Shown: positions 1 to 7,332, counted from the stretch's first letter. The stretch: 18,279 nucleotides of DNA from JAJPJX01 sp964568355 (GCA_964568355.1 CAZMRK010000617.1:1-18279), one strand, 5' to 3'. Notes: generated by a model not told the origin, from the letters alone. Numbers and translations: made by a program.

Positions 1-465
1 TACGACGCGCTGGCCGTGGCGACTACCGAAGTCGGCCTGGCATTCCTGGCGGCGAACCTGGTGACGGGTTCGATCTGGGGCCGGATCATCTGGGGAATCT
101 GGTGGACCTGGGACGCGCGGCTCACGTCGGCATTGGTCTGCTGGCTGCTCTATGCCGGTTACCTCATGCTGCGCCACTCGATTGAAGAGCCGACCGCGCG
201 GGCGCGCATCGCCGCGGTGTTCAATATTTTCGCGTTTGCCGATGTGCCGATTGTGATCTTTTCGATCAAGTGGTGGCGCACGCAGCACCCCCAGCCGGTT
301 TTCTGGGGCGGCGGCTCGATCGACCCGGCGATGTACTCCACCGCGATGCTGAACCTGCTGGCGCTGGTGCTGCTGGCCGTGATTCTGATTCTGATCCGAT
401 TCCGGCAGGAGGAGACCCAGCGCGAGATCGATTCGCTGCGGCGCTACGCCCACGCGGTGGTCTGA
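1..465 (+). CDS. ccmC: Heme exporter CcmC (CcsA/CcmC family), 5'-truncated by the window edge
   Basis: The frame is open from base 1, so the N-terminus lies outside the window; a GTG at 16 is an internal codon rather than a convincing start. Residues here are counted from that GTG. A tryptophan-rich WWD motif (WGIWWTWDARLTS, about 26-38) is the heme-handling periplasmic segment of this family. It is followed by membrane segments at about 39-54, 66-84 and 108-128. The conserved second axial-histidine region appears as KWWRTQHP, with His91. In system I cytochrome c maturation, CcmC presents heme to the chaperone CcmE in the periplasm. The small ccmD-like gene starts 29 bases downstream, which is the usual neighbour. 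The family is recognised confidently. The first axial histidine should lie upstream of the window and cannot be checked. Confidence 0.9.
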   Translation, partial: YDALAVATTEVGLAFLAANLVTGSIWGRIIWGIWWTWDARLTSALVCWLLYAGYLMLRHSIEEPTARARIAAVFNIFAFADVPIVIFSIKWWRTQHPQPVFWGGGSIDPAMYSTAMLNLLALVLLAVILILIRFRQEETQREIDSLRRYAHAVV

Positions 466-494
466 GCGGCATCGGAGGGAAGAAAGGATTCGAA

Positions 495-650
495 ATGGAC
501 ACACGCAACTTTACCTTCATGTTTTACGGCTTTCTGGCCGCCTGGCTGATCCTGGTGGTGTACGTGCTGATGCTGGTGGCGCGGGAACGCAAGATTGCGG
601 ATCAGCTCAAAAGCCTGAAGGGCATGGTCGATTACAAGAACGCCAAGTGA
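495..650 (+). CDS. ccmD: CcmD-like small membrane protein
   Basis: This 51-residue protein has one hydrophobic helix (about residues 7-26) and then a charged, probably cytoplasmic tail rich in Lys and Arg (about 27-51). Size, topology and position directly behind ccmC match CcmD. CcmD is a small single-span subunit that helps release holo-CcmE from the CcmABC complex. The sequence is too short and variable for a firm homology call by eye, so the name rests mainly on context. A purine-rich stretch with GGGAAGAAAGGA lies just upstream of the ATG and serves as ribosome site. A longer overlapping frame in phase with this one begins inside ccmC, but its upstream part reads as arginine/glycine-rich shadow sequence and was discarded. 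Confidence 0.75.
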   Translation: MDTRNFTFMFYGFLAAWLILVVYVLMLVARERKIADQLKSLKGMVDYKNAK

Positions 651-653
651 CAC

Positions 654-676
654 AGGCCGGGCTGAACGTCCGGCCT
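654..676 (+). terminator. Hairpin after the ccm genes (possible terminator)
   Basis: AGGCCGG and CCGGCCT form a perfect 7-bp GC-rich stem around a 9-base loop, starting 3 bases after the ccmD-like stop codon. No U-tract follows; the next bases are C-rich. It could be a weak or Rho-assisted terminator, an mRNA 3'-end stabiliser, or a short interspersed palindrome. Confidence 0.35.
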
Positions 677-734
677 ACGCCCCCCTCCCCGGTCAATCTC
701 TTCAAGAAGTCACCCGACAGGAAGACTCCGCAAG

Positions 735-2102
735 ATGGAGTATAGTAAGACTTCAGTTATGCGACGACGGACGGTTTTGCAATCGTTGACAGGTGGCGCC
801 TTGCTTGGGCTGGTCACCGAACGCGAGCAGAAGGCGCAAGCCCAGGTGGAGCGGGCCACCAGGGGGATGCCTTCGCCCAAGATCAAAGACGTCCAGGTGA
901 TCGCCACCGCGCCGGCGGGTCTGCGCCTCACGGTGGTCAAGATCATCACGGACCAGGACGGTCTCTACGGATACGGATGCGGCACGTTCACGCAGCGCGC
1001 GGAGCTGGTGAACGCTGCGGTGGATCGCTATTTGAAGCCGTTTCTGATCGGCAAGCCGGCGGACCGGATCGACGACACGTGGCAGGCCTGCTACAACAGC
1101 TCGTACTGGCGCAACGGTCCTGTGGAGAACAACGCGCTGAGCGGCGTGGATCAGGCGCTCTGGGACATCAAGGGCCGTCAGGCGGGGCTGCCGGTATACC
1201 AGTTGCTGGGCGGCAAATGCCGCGAGGCGGCCGATTGCTACGGGCATGCGTCCGGCGCCGAACCCGCGGAGGTGATTGAAAGCGCCCGGAAGTACATGGA
1301 GCGAGGCTTCCGCCATGTGCGGGTGCAGGTGGGAGTTCCAGGGATGTCCGGCTACGGCTCGGGTCGCGGCAGCGCGAAGGTGCAGGCGCTGCACAGCGGC
1401 GAGGTGTTCGAGCCAATGGCGTACATCCGGCGCGCGCTGAAGCTGTTCGAGGAGTGCCGTAAGCAACTGGGGGACGAGATCGAGCTGCTGCACGACGTGC
1501 ACGAGCGGGTGACTCCGAACCAGGCGGTGCAGTTCGCCAAGGACGTCGAGAAGTTCCGGCTGTTCTTTCTGGAAGACGCGCTCTCCCCCGAAGATATTGC
1601 ATACTTCCGGCAGATCCGGCAGCAGTGCTCGACGCCGCTGGCAATGGGCGAATTGTTCAATAGCCCGCACGAGTGGACTCCCCTGATCTCGGAACGCCTG
1701 ATCGATTACATGCGGATGCATGTGTCGCAGGTGGGCGGGTTGACGCCTTGCCGGAAGATCGCGGCGATGGGCGAAATTTTCAGCGTAAAGACGGCATGGC
1801 ACGGACCGGGGGATGTCTCGCCGATAGGGCATATGGCCAATGTGACCCTGGATCTGGTTTGCTACAACTTCGGGATCCAGGAATACTCGCCGTTCAATGC
1901 GGCGTTGCAGGAAGTGTTCCATGGCTGCCCGGTGATGAAGGACGGCTACCTGTATGCGAACGAAGCTCCCGGTTGGGGCATCGAGGTGGACGAGAAAGCG
2001 GCGGCGAAATATCCTTACCGCGAAGGCCGCGGGCCGTGGAAGAATCTGAACGGCGGCTGGGGAGAAGTGCGGCGCCGGGACGGTACCATCATTAAGCAGT
2101 AG
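735..2102 (+). CDS. Exported enolase-superfamily dehydratase, mannonate dehydratase/RspA-like
   Basis: This 455-residue protein has a twin-arginine-like N-terminus (MRRRTVLQSLTGGALLGLV, residues 9-27), so it is probably exported folded. The enolase-superfamily N-terminal cap covers about 49-165 and is followed by the TIM barrel. Candidate metal and catalytic residues are Asp254 and His256 (LLHDVHERVTP), Glu280 (FFLEDALSPED), Glu306 (LAMGELFNS) and His356 (TAWHGPGD). Tyr169 lies in CYGHASG. The VPGMSGYGSGRG loop and the C-terminal KYPY region match the ManD/RspA subgroup, which dehydrates D-mannonate or related acid sugars. Many members have weak or no activity, so the substrate is open. ATG 735 is preceded by AGGAAG; ATG 759 would shorten the signal's n-region. 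It appears to be a single-gene unit, and periplasmic placement is unusual for ManD. Confidence 0.85.
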   Translation: MEYSKTSVMRRRTVLQSLTGGALLGLVTEREQKAQAQVERATRGMPSPKIKDVQVIATAPAGLRLTVVKIITDQDGLYGYGCGTFTQRAELVNAAVDRYLKPFLIGKPADRIDDTWQACYNSSYWRNGPVENNALSGVDQALWDIKGRQAGLPVYQLLGGKCREAADCYGHASGAEPAEVIESARKYMERGFRHVRVQVGVPGMSGYGSGRGSAKVQALHSGEVFEPMAYIRRALKLFEECRKQLGDEIELLHDVHERVTPNQAVQFAKDVEKFRLFFLEDALSPEDIAYFRQIRQQCSTPLAMGELFNSPHEWTPLISERLIDYMRMHVSQVGGLTPCRKIAAMGEIFSVKTAWHGPGDVSPIGHMANVTLDLVCYNFGIQEYSPFNAALQEVFHGCPVMKDGYLYANEAPGWGIEVDEKAAAKYPYREGRGPWKNLNGGWGEVRRRDGTIIKQ

Positions 2103-2171
2103 CGGGCAGGGCAGCGGCTCCGGGATACCGGTTCTTCATGTTATTCTGAAACAGAACACACTCCCCCAATC

Positions 2172-2261
2172 GGAGAGATGGCCGAGTGGTTGAAGGCGCA
2201 CGCTTGGAAAGCGTGTATAGGGGTAACTCTATCGAGGGTTCGAATCCCTCTCTCTCCGCCA
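2172..2261 (+). tRNA. tRNA-Ser (anticodon GGA)
   Basis: The acceptor stem GGAGAGA pairs with TCTCTCC, followed by discriminator G and an encoded CCA. The anticodon stem CACGC/GCGTG carries the loop TTGGAAA, giving anticodon GGA, which reads serine UCC/UCU. A long variable arm typical of class II tRNAs lies at about 2216-2233. The T arm GAGGG-TTCGAAT-CCCTC is intact. Its 3' end is partly duplicated at 3206-3249, on the far side of a toxin-antitoxin pair, so the gene is a likely integration site. Confidence 0.97.
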
Positions 2262-2278
2262 TGAAAAATTAATGACTT
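2237..2278 (+). repeat. Direct repeat, tRNA-proximal copy (putative att site)
   Basis: This copy covers the T-arm half, acceptor 3' strand and CCA of tRNA-Ser plus 17 bases beyond. It matches 3206-3249. The core 2241-2262 is identical to 3211-3232 at 21 of 22 positions. After a divergent spacer, the last 12 bases match at 10 of 12. Confidence 0.6.
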
Positions 2279-2346
2279 GCGGCTGCGAATCGGACGGCCA
2301 GTCCGGAGATCCTCTCTCCGCGGATCTGCGAAGGCGCTGGCGATTC

Positions 2347-2772
2347 CTACGGCCGCGTTGCCGGTAATATCCGGAACCGCTTACGACCTTCAATCCGGTA
2401 GGTGTTGAAGTCCGCGTGATCCACGGTGAACACCGTAGACAGCCCTTCACGCCTCGCTAGGTATACGAGCGTCGCATCTGCGAAATCCATCGGACGGTCC
2501 CAATAACGCAACATCAGCGTTTGGGCTTCCGTCAACTCTGAATCCTCGATGACTGCCAGCCGGATCGCGCCGGAACGTATGAACTTCCAGGCGGTCTCCA
2601 TCTCCTGGCGGCTGTCGCCCACCAGGTGGAATAATTCCGTGAGCACTGCTTCCGAGGTCACTAGAGGTAGCCGGAGTTGGTGAAATGTGTCTACGCAGAC
2701 CCCATGCCACCGATCGGTGCGATCCAGCAAGGCGAGAATCGCACCTGTGTCGATCAAGGCGTCAGCGGCCAT
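2347..2772 (-). CDS. PIN-domain toxin of a type II toxin-antitoxin pair
   Basis: This 141-residue single-domain protein has the PIN acidic set: Asp8 (ALIDTGAILALLD), Glu46 (TSEAVLTELFHL), Asp96/Asp99 (RPMDFADATLV) and Asp118 (VFTVDHADF). These would bind Mg2+ for cleavage of RNA, as in VapC-family ribonucleases. Length and layout are normal and no key residue is missing, so the toxin is probably active. Its ATG lies inside the end of the antitoxin gene (11-base overlap) without a ribosome site of its own, which indicates translational coupling. The RNA target cannot be read from sequence. The gene lies between tRNA-Ser and a fragment of that tRNA, which suggests arrival as a small mobile cargo. 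Confidence 0.88.
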   Translation of the reverse strand: MAADALIDTGAILALLDRTDRWHGVCVDTFHQLRLPLVTSEAVLTELFHLVGDSRQEMETAWKFIRSGAIRLAVIEDSELTEAQTLMLRYWDRPMDFADATLVYLARREGLSTVFTVDHADFNTYRIEGRKRFRILPATRP

Positions 2773-3043
2773 AATGACGCCGCAGACGATCTCGCACGGC
2801 TCGCGAAGCGGCCTCCGAACGCTGCACGTTGCCGCTCGCTAAAGTGCCAAGCCACTTTGACGCCGCCTTTTGCAGGCGGCGCTGCTCTTCATCCCCCTCG
2901 CTTTCCGTGGCACTCTTCTGCAGCCACTCGCGCGCTGCGGTGTCGAGAGCGGCTGACATCGATATCTTCCGGCGGCGCGCCTCCCGCTCCAGGCTCGTCT
3001 TGACGTCGGACGATACCCGCCAGCTATACACCTCGGTCTTCAT
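2762..3043 (-). CDS. Ribbon-helix-helix-type antitoxin partner
   Basis: This 93-residue basic protein has an N-terminal strand (about residues 4-10) followed by two helices (about 12-25 and 29-42). That matches the ribbon-helix-helix DNA-binding fold of antitoxins. The charged C-terminal half (about 43-93) would wrap and inhibit the PIN toxin encoded next. The order antitoxin then toxin with an 11-base overlap is standard for vapBC-like operons. A perfect inverted repeat covers the start codon (3042-3062), the expected place for autorepression by the antitoxin-toxin complex. There is no Shine-Dalgarno sequence in front of the ATG. A TACAAT hexamer 7 bases upstream would place transcription start at the ATG itself. 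Assignment as antitoxin is from fold pattern and context, not from a recognised named family. Confidence 0.8.
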   Translation of the reverse strand: MKTEVYSWRVSSDVKTSLEREARRRKISMSAALDTAAREWLQKSATESEGDEEQRRLQKAASKWLGTLASGNVQRSEAASRAVRDRLRRHYGR

Positions 3044-3062
3044 GCACTACATTGTAGTGCAT
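3042..3062 (-). promoter_or_regulatory. Perfect inverted-repeat operator over the antitoxin start codon and -10 box
   Basis: ATGCACTACA and TGTAGTGCAT form 10-bp perfect arms around one central base. The site contains, on the minus strand, a -10-like TACAAT (3056-3051) and two of the three bases of the antitoxin ATG (3043-3041). Antitoxin binding here would block polymerase directly. In RNA the same arms could fold only if transcription began further upstream. Confidence 0.7.
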
Positions 3063-3375
3063 CTCTGTGGCCGTCTGCCAGCCCGCTTGCAGAGGGTGGA
3101 ACTCCGTGTCGGGCACTATCGGACAAGGCGCCACGACATTCATGGCAAGTGCGACATCGTGAGCAACGTACGATCTGCAGGTTAGGGGCAGGATTGACGC
3201 TTCAAGGTTCCGAATCCCTCTCCCTCCGCCATTTTAGAATCAATAACTTACATGGGGTTAGCGGTAGCTTGGGCAGTCGGCGGCTACGCCCGCGGTAGCC
3301 AGCGGTCCAAGATTGCACAGTGTCGTTCCCACTTCATGCGGCGCTGGCTGCGTCTTCATCCCCCGGAGATCAGCG
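3044..3375. other. Gene-less stretch between the antitoxin and the BNR-repeat gene
   Basis: This stretch holds the antitoxin operator at its left end and the degenerate tRNA-Ser 3' copy at 3206-3249. I see no convincing coding frame. The plus-strand frames here are arginine/serine-rich shadows without a ribosome site. The part at 3063-3205 contains nothing I recognise. Confidence 0.6.
3206..3249 (+). repeat. Direct repeat, distal degenerate tRNA-Ser 3'-end copy (putative att site)
   Basis: This is a second copy of 2237-2278 with one inserted C near its start and one substitution in the 22-base core. It includes the CCA position and further flanking bases. No D arm or anticodon arm precedes it, so it is a fragment and not a second tRNA. 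The two copies bracket the PIN/antitoxin genes. No integrase gene is visible between them. Confidence 0.6.
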
Positions 3376-4389
3376 TCAGACGATCAGGATACTGCTTGGA
3401 GTTGGAATGCCGACAGCTCGACGCGACCAGGTACGACCATAATCGGCTGACAGGTAGAGGCTGCCTTTCTTATCGGCGACCGCGGCTGCCGCACCATTCG
3501 TAGCGAGGCAACCGGTGTGGGCGACACCGTCGAGCCATGCGGGCAGGCCTCCGGTGACCCGAACCAGCGGGGAATGTTCGTCCACGACCCGCCGGTAGAT
3601 CGCGCCCTGGGGGGCGAAGGGGCCTTCTGCCGCGGAGACCAGGATATCGTCACCGGCGAACGCAACCGCGGAACAGTGTAAGGCGTGAAGGCCCCTCTGT
3701 TCGACCTGCCAGGTCGCCCCGCCGTCGCTACTGGCGCAAAGCCCGATCGCCGCGGCGGCCGCTACAATACCCGGACGGCTGGGGTGCGCACGGACCTCAT
3801 GAACGTCGCTATCGATGTCGATCGTAGGCTGCCAGGTTGCTCCCCCGTCTACGGATCGGGGGATACCGCCGACATGGACATTGGCGAGAAGGACCTTGCC
3901 GTCCGAGGTCGCGGTTATGGAACGAACTCCGAGCGGTGGTCCGACGACCTTCCCGTCGATCAGTGCCGTGCCTGCGTACCACTTGTCGCGCCCCGCGACC
4001 TCCTCGAAGCCCCGCAGGCGCTCGATTTCTCCGGTTGCGCTGACGCGCAGAACCAGTGCATCGTCAGTGCCGACGTAGAGGATGCCGCCGACGGTTACGC
4101 AACAGGCGAGATCCATCGTCACTGTCGCGATCGTGCTCCAAACGCCGCCGGGTGCGCGACGGAAAAGCGAGTGTCCGTCGACGATCGCGACAACGCCGCC
4201 CTGCCCGTCGGATGTGAGCGCTCTCACCGAGTGATGGGCCAGTTCCTGTTGAGGCGTCCCGCCGGAGACGACGAACAGGCCGGCATCCCACGTCGCCACA
4301 AGCACCGGAGAAGTCACGTCGATCCTTGCATCCAGTTCTTCTGTGCGCCCGCCCACTCCTTGCGCATAGTGAAAACCAGTGTAGCGCAT
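3376..4389 (-). CDS. BNR/Asp-box repeat protein (beta-propeller type)
   Basis: The protein of 337 residues has repeated Asp-box motifs of the form S-x-D-G-G-x-T-W (SVDGGATW, SSDGGATW, and a variant SADYGRTW). Such motifs close the blades of sialidase- or sortilin-like beta-propellers. No signal peptide or membrane segment is visible, so a cytoplasmic location is likely. Asp-box propellers are often binding scaffolds rather than enzymes, and no sialidase arginine triad can be assigned by eye. The frame continues upstream to a TTG at 4452, but those 21 residues look like leader sequence, so I chose ATG 4389. Its ribosome site is weak. It lies 187 bases behind the kinase gene on the same strand and may be co-transcribed with the sigma/kinase pair. 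The biological role is unknown. Confidence 0.75.
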   Translation of the reverse strand: MRYTGFHYAQGVGGRTEELDARIDVTSPVLVATWDAGLFVVSGGTPQQELAHHSVRALTSDGQGGVVAIVDGHSLFRRAPGGVWSTIATVTMDLACCVTVGGILYVGTDDALVLRVSATGEIERLRGFEEVAGRDKWYAGTALIDGKVVGPPLGVRSITATSDGKVLLANVHVGGIPRSVDGGATWQPTIDIDSDVHEVRAHPSRPGIVAAAAAIGLCASSDGGATWQVEQRGLHALHCSAVAFAGDDILVSAAEGPFAPQGAIYRRVVDEHSPLVRVTGGLPAWLDGVAHTGCLATNGAAAAVADKKGSLYLSADYGRTWSRRAVGIPTPSSILIV

Positions 4390-4576
4390 CGCAGATTCCA
4401 CGCAGAATACCTGCGTTCCGGGCAAACCGGGTACAGGCAACGAATTTCGCAAATGCGGCGAAATTCATGCCAGTCCCCGCTTTGCGGCGTCGTTTCCTAT
4501 TGGGCAACATTTGCGACGCACTACGCCAGCGATATCCCGCCATGCCGGACTGGAAGGACACGCCGGGCGCCGCGGC

Positions 4577-6751
4577 TCACCGCACATGCAGAGTTTTTTC
4601 CAGCGCATCTACCCGTTGCTGGAAATTGACCACGACCGGGCTCTTCGAATCATTCGCGACCAGCGCGTCGCGGACTCGCGCGGCCGCTTTCAGGGCCGGA
4701 CGCGCCAGTTCGGGTTCTGCCGTTGCGAGGTAGTGCTCTGCCAGACGCGCGTAGGCCCGGCCAAGAGCGATGTTCAGAGGAAAGCTCCGCGGATCTTCGT
4801 GACGATCGACAATCAGTTGGTTGATCCGTGCCAGAATGGTCTGGAGGTCGTTGGCAGACAGCGCCCCCGGAGCCACGGGGAAGAGCGCATCGCGCCCGGT
4901 GAACACCGTCATCGGTTCGGCGCAGAACCGCGCGATGCGCGGCTCGACCACCTGCCACTCGCGGGCGAGGGCGCACCAGCGGCGAGCGTCCTCCAGGCGA
5001 TTCAGCCTTCGGAACGACCATATCAGGTTCGCGACGCCGAGGTTGCGGGTCTGCGTCAGACCACGGGCATGGCTGTTCGCCACCACTTCCGTCAAAAGAG
5101 CGGGCACCGATTCGATGCGATTCTGGCCGATCTGTTCGCGGGCGATTGACAGGCGCGCGCTCTCCAGCCAAACCGTGCCGTTGAGCTCAGCCTGGATGGC
5201 CGCGGGCAGGGCGCGGAAGTCCGCCAGGGCTTCGCGCGCCAGACGGTATCCGGCCTGGCTCGTGCCACGCTGGCGCTCCAGGCGGAGCCGGCAGAGCTTC
5301 ACCAAAAGCGCATTGCGCCGCGACGCGGGCGAGGGTTGGGCTCGCAGCCACTGGTCAGCCGCAGCGTTCGCCTTTGTCAAGGGCTCCTGGGCTGCTGTGA
5401 ATTCCCCTCGATGCACCAGGATCATGGCCACACGCCTCCAGGCGATGCTGCGTTCACGCCAGCGGGGAGGGCCCGGCAGCGCTTCGAGTGATGCGGCGGC
5501 GCGCCGGAGGGACCTTTCCGTGGCGACCTGCTGCTGGCCGGCGATGTTGGGGTCGGCGTTTTCATCGTTGATGAGATCGCCCACGAGTGCATCCAGGCGG
5601 CGGGCATTCCACAAAGCCTGTTGGGCGCTCAAAGAGGCGCGCCGTGAAGCTCGATCTGCCCGCCACCAGCCACCCGCCAGGGACAGCACCAGCAGCCCGG
5701 TGAGCAACGTTGCGGCCCAGTTTCTGCGCAGAAAGCGCCGCGCCACGTACGCAGCGGTGGCTGGACGGGCGCGCAGGGGAAGACCTTCCTGCAAGCGGCG
5801 CAGGTCTTCCAGAAGGTGGGGCACGGACAAGTAACGGTCGCCGGGGCGCTCCGCTGTCGCACGATCCAGGAGGTATCGCAAGTCCGAGCGCCGGGCGGCC
5901 GCGGGCAGCGTCTCTTCCAGGAGCCTTCCCAGCGAGTAAATGTCGCTGGGAACTGAGGGTCCCTCGCCACGCTTCTGCTCCGGGCTGGCGTACTGCGGTG
6001 TCAACATCAACCGCGTCACTTCGCCGCGCGCGAGGTCGTCTCCGGCAAGCAGTCGAGCGGCGCCGAAATCCAGCAGTTTGGGGAGTCCCTGCGAGGTGAC
6101 CAGAACATTTGCCGGCTTGATATCGCCGTGCACGACCAGGCGCGCGTGGAGGTAACTTACCGCCTCGCAGACGGATTCGAAAAGCGCCAGCCGGCGCGGT
6201 AGGGCGGGATTCGTCCGCTTCAAGTACGCAGTCAGCGGCTCCCCGCGGACAAACTCCATCACCAGGAAGGAACGGCCGTCGGAATCGGCGCCGCAGTCCA
6301 GCAGACGCACGATGCCGGGGTGATCGAGCCCGGCGAGAATCTGCCGCTCTTTCACGAATTTCTTGCGAAACCGGCCGGTGTCGAATCCGGGCCGCAGAAT
6401 CTTCACTGCAGCTTCGAGCCTGACCCCATCCTGGATGCATTCCGCGCGATAGACGACGCCGAGACCGCCCTCGCCGACGCGCTCCAGCAGTTTCCAGCGT
6501 GCTACGCTGGCGAGCGGCAGATGACGCGCGAGAAGTTCCGGCAGGGGGGCCGTAAGGAACGTTCCGGCCTGCTCACCGGCTGCCAGCATCCCCTGAAGCT
6601 GGCGCCGCAACTCCGGCTCGCCGGCGCACTCGGTGGACAGGAAGGCCTCGCGCTCATCCCGCGCCATTCCGGCAGCCGCCCAGAAGAGCTCTTCCAGCCG
6701 TTCCAGGCGTAAGGCGGACGAAGTGTTCGAATCAGGTGGTGAGGGAGGCAT
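4577..6751 (-). CDS. Membrane-anchored Ser/Thr protein kinase
   Basis: This protein of 724 residues has a kinase domain at about 86-325. It has a glycine loop GEGGLGVVY (93-101), catalytic Lys117 (AAVKILRP), helix-C Glu135, catalytic loop HGDIKPAN (Asp210), DFG (228-230) and SPE (256-258). The usual HRD arginine is Gly209, so this is a non-RD kinase. One membrane span (about 346-361) follows. A helical, arginine-rich C-terminal region of some 360 residues, probably periplasmic and TPR-like, may be the sensor. A longer frame runs to 6919, but its first 56 residues are a shadow of the sigma gene. ATG 6751 overlaps the sigma stop by 20 bases, has no ribosome site and is probably coupled. The natural substrate is likely the neighbouring sigma factor. 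Confidence 0.9.
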   Translation of the reverse strand: MPPSPPDSNTSSALRLERLEELFWAAAGMARDEREAFLSTECAGEPELRRQLQGMLAAGEQAGTFLTAPLPELLARHLPLASVARWKLLERVGEGGLGVVYRAECIQDGVRLEAAVKILRPGFDTGRFRKKFVKERQILAGLDHPGIVRLLDCGADSDGRSFLVMEFVRGEPLTAYLKRTNPALPRRLALFESVCEAVSYLHARLVVHGDIKPANVLVTSQGLPKLLDFGAARLLAGDDLARGEVTRLMLTPQYASPEQKRGEGPSVPSDIYSLGRLLEETLPAAARRSDLRYLLDRATAERPGDRYLSVPHLLEDLRRLQEGLPLRARPATAAYVARRFLRRNWAATLLTGLLVLSLAGGWWRADRASRRASLSAQQALWNARRLDALVGDLINDENADPNIAGQQQVATERSLRRAAASLEALPGPPRWRERSIAWRRVAMILVHRGEFTAAQEPLTKANAAADQWLRAQPSPASRRNALLVKLCRLRLERQRGTSQAGYRLAREALADFRALPAAIQAELNGTVWLESARLSIAREQIGQNRIESVPALLTEVVANSHARGLTQTRNLGVANLIWSFRRLNRLEDARRWCALAREWQVVEPRIARFCAEPMTVFTGRDALFPVAPGALSANDLQTILARINQLIVDRHEDPRSFPLNIALGRAYARLAEHYLATAEPELARPALKAAARVRDALVANDSKSPVVVNFQQRVDALEKTLHVR

Positions 6752-7256
6752 ACAGCCAGGCTCGCGAGAACTGCCAATCGCGCTTGGCAGTGACCAGAGA
6801 TATGTTGAGGGCGCCGGCGATTTCGTCGAACTCCATTCCGCCGAAGAAGCGCATTTCGACGACGCGCGCCTTCCGCGCATCGAGCTGTGATAGCCGTTCG
6901 AGCGCCTCGTGGACGGCAAGCACCTGAACGAGACTGCATGTCATGCCTTCCGGTTCGTCGCCCTCCAGGCGGACGCGCGTCCACTCCCGCCCGCGTTTCT
7001 CCGCCAGGCGCGCGCGCACGTGATCCACCAGGACATTCCGCATGGCGCGCGAAGCCACCGCCAGGAAATAGGATCGGCTCTTCCATGGCTGCCCCGCGAG
7101 CCGAAGCCAGGTCTCGTTCACCAGCGCGGTGGGTTGCAAACTCGCTTGCGGCGCGCGGCGCCTCAGGTGAAAAGCGGCAAGCTTTCGCAGTTCCGAGTAA
7201 ACGCTTTCCAGGTGCGCCCGAGGAATCGTTTCGGTAGACATAAAAAACTGTTCCAT
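6732..7256 (-). CDS. ECF-type RNA polymerase sigma factor, TIGR02999/ECF43-like
   Basis: This 174-residue protein has sigma region 2 at about 16-95 and region 4 at about 115-170. The region-4 helix-turn-helix includes RVVEMRFFGGMEFDEIAGAL. Where typical ECF factors carry the acidic DAED patch that binds the polymerase, this protein reads LQPTALVNETWLRL (40-53), with Thr43. That motif is characteristic of sigma factors paired with Ser/Thr kinases. In the related Vibrio EcfP system, phosphorylation of a threonine there activates the factor. The kinase gene overlaps its 3' end. A second in-frame ATG at 7241, preceded by GGATGGAACAG, is an equally possible start. No anti-sigma gene is visible, in keeping with kinase control. 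Confidence 0.88.
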   Translation of the reverse strand: MEQFFMSTETIPRAHLESVYSELRKLAAFHLRRRAPQASLQPTALVNETWLRLAGQPWKSRSYFLAVASRAMRNVLVDHVRARLAEKRGREWTRVRLEGDEPEGMTCSLVQVLAVHEALERLSQLDARKARVVEMRFFGGMEFDEIAGALNISLVTAKRDWQFSRAWLYASLTT

Positions 7257-7327
7257 CCATGATACGCGCGTCCTGGCTTTTACGAGTTCTCCAGGGGAGA
7301 GGAGCGGTAAGCTGCGGCCCGCGGCAT

Positions 7328-7332
7328 GGAGG
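7328..7332 (+). promoter_or_regulatory. Ribosome binding site that decides the PEP-CTERM gene start
   Basis: GGAGG lies 5 bases before GTG 7338. It follows directly on an in-frame ATG at 7326 that has no site of its own, which makes GTG 7338 the likely true start. Confidence 0.7.

Noticed and set aside
753..1922. 389-residue minus-strand frame opposite the mannonate-dehydratase-like gene
   Set aside because: It is His/Arg/Leu-rich, as expected of an antisense shadow of a high-GC gene. The plus strand carries the full enolase-superfamily motif set.
2307..2327. AGATCC/GGATCT inverted repeat after the toxin gene
   Set aside because: It has only a 6-bp stem with a 9-base loop and no U-tract. 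It is too weak to call a terminator.
3685..4629. 314-residue plus-strand frame opposite the BNR gene
   Set aside because: It is antisense to the Asp-box repeats, has no recognisable domain and has no ribosome site.
6752..6919. N-terminal extension of the kinase frame to 6919
   Set aside because: It lies wholly inside the sigma-factor gene in another frame and is Ser/Arg/Pro-rich. The kinase has a natural start at 6751.
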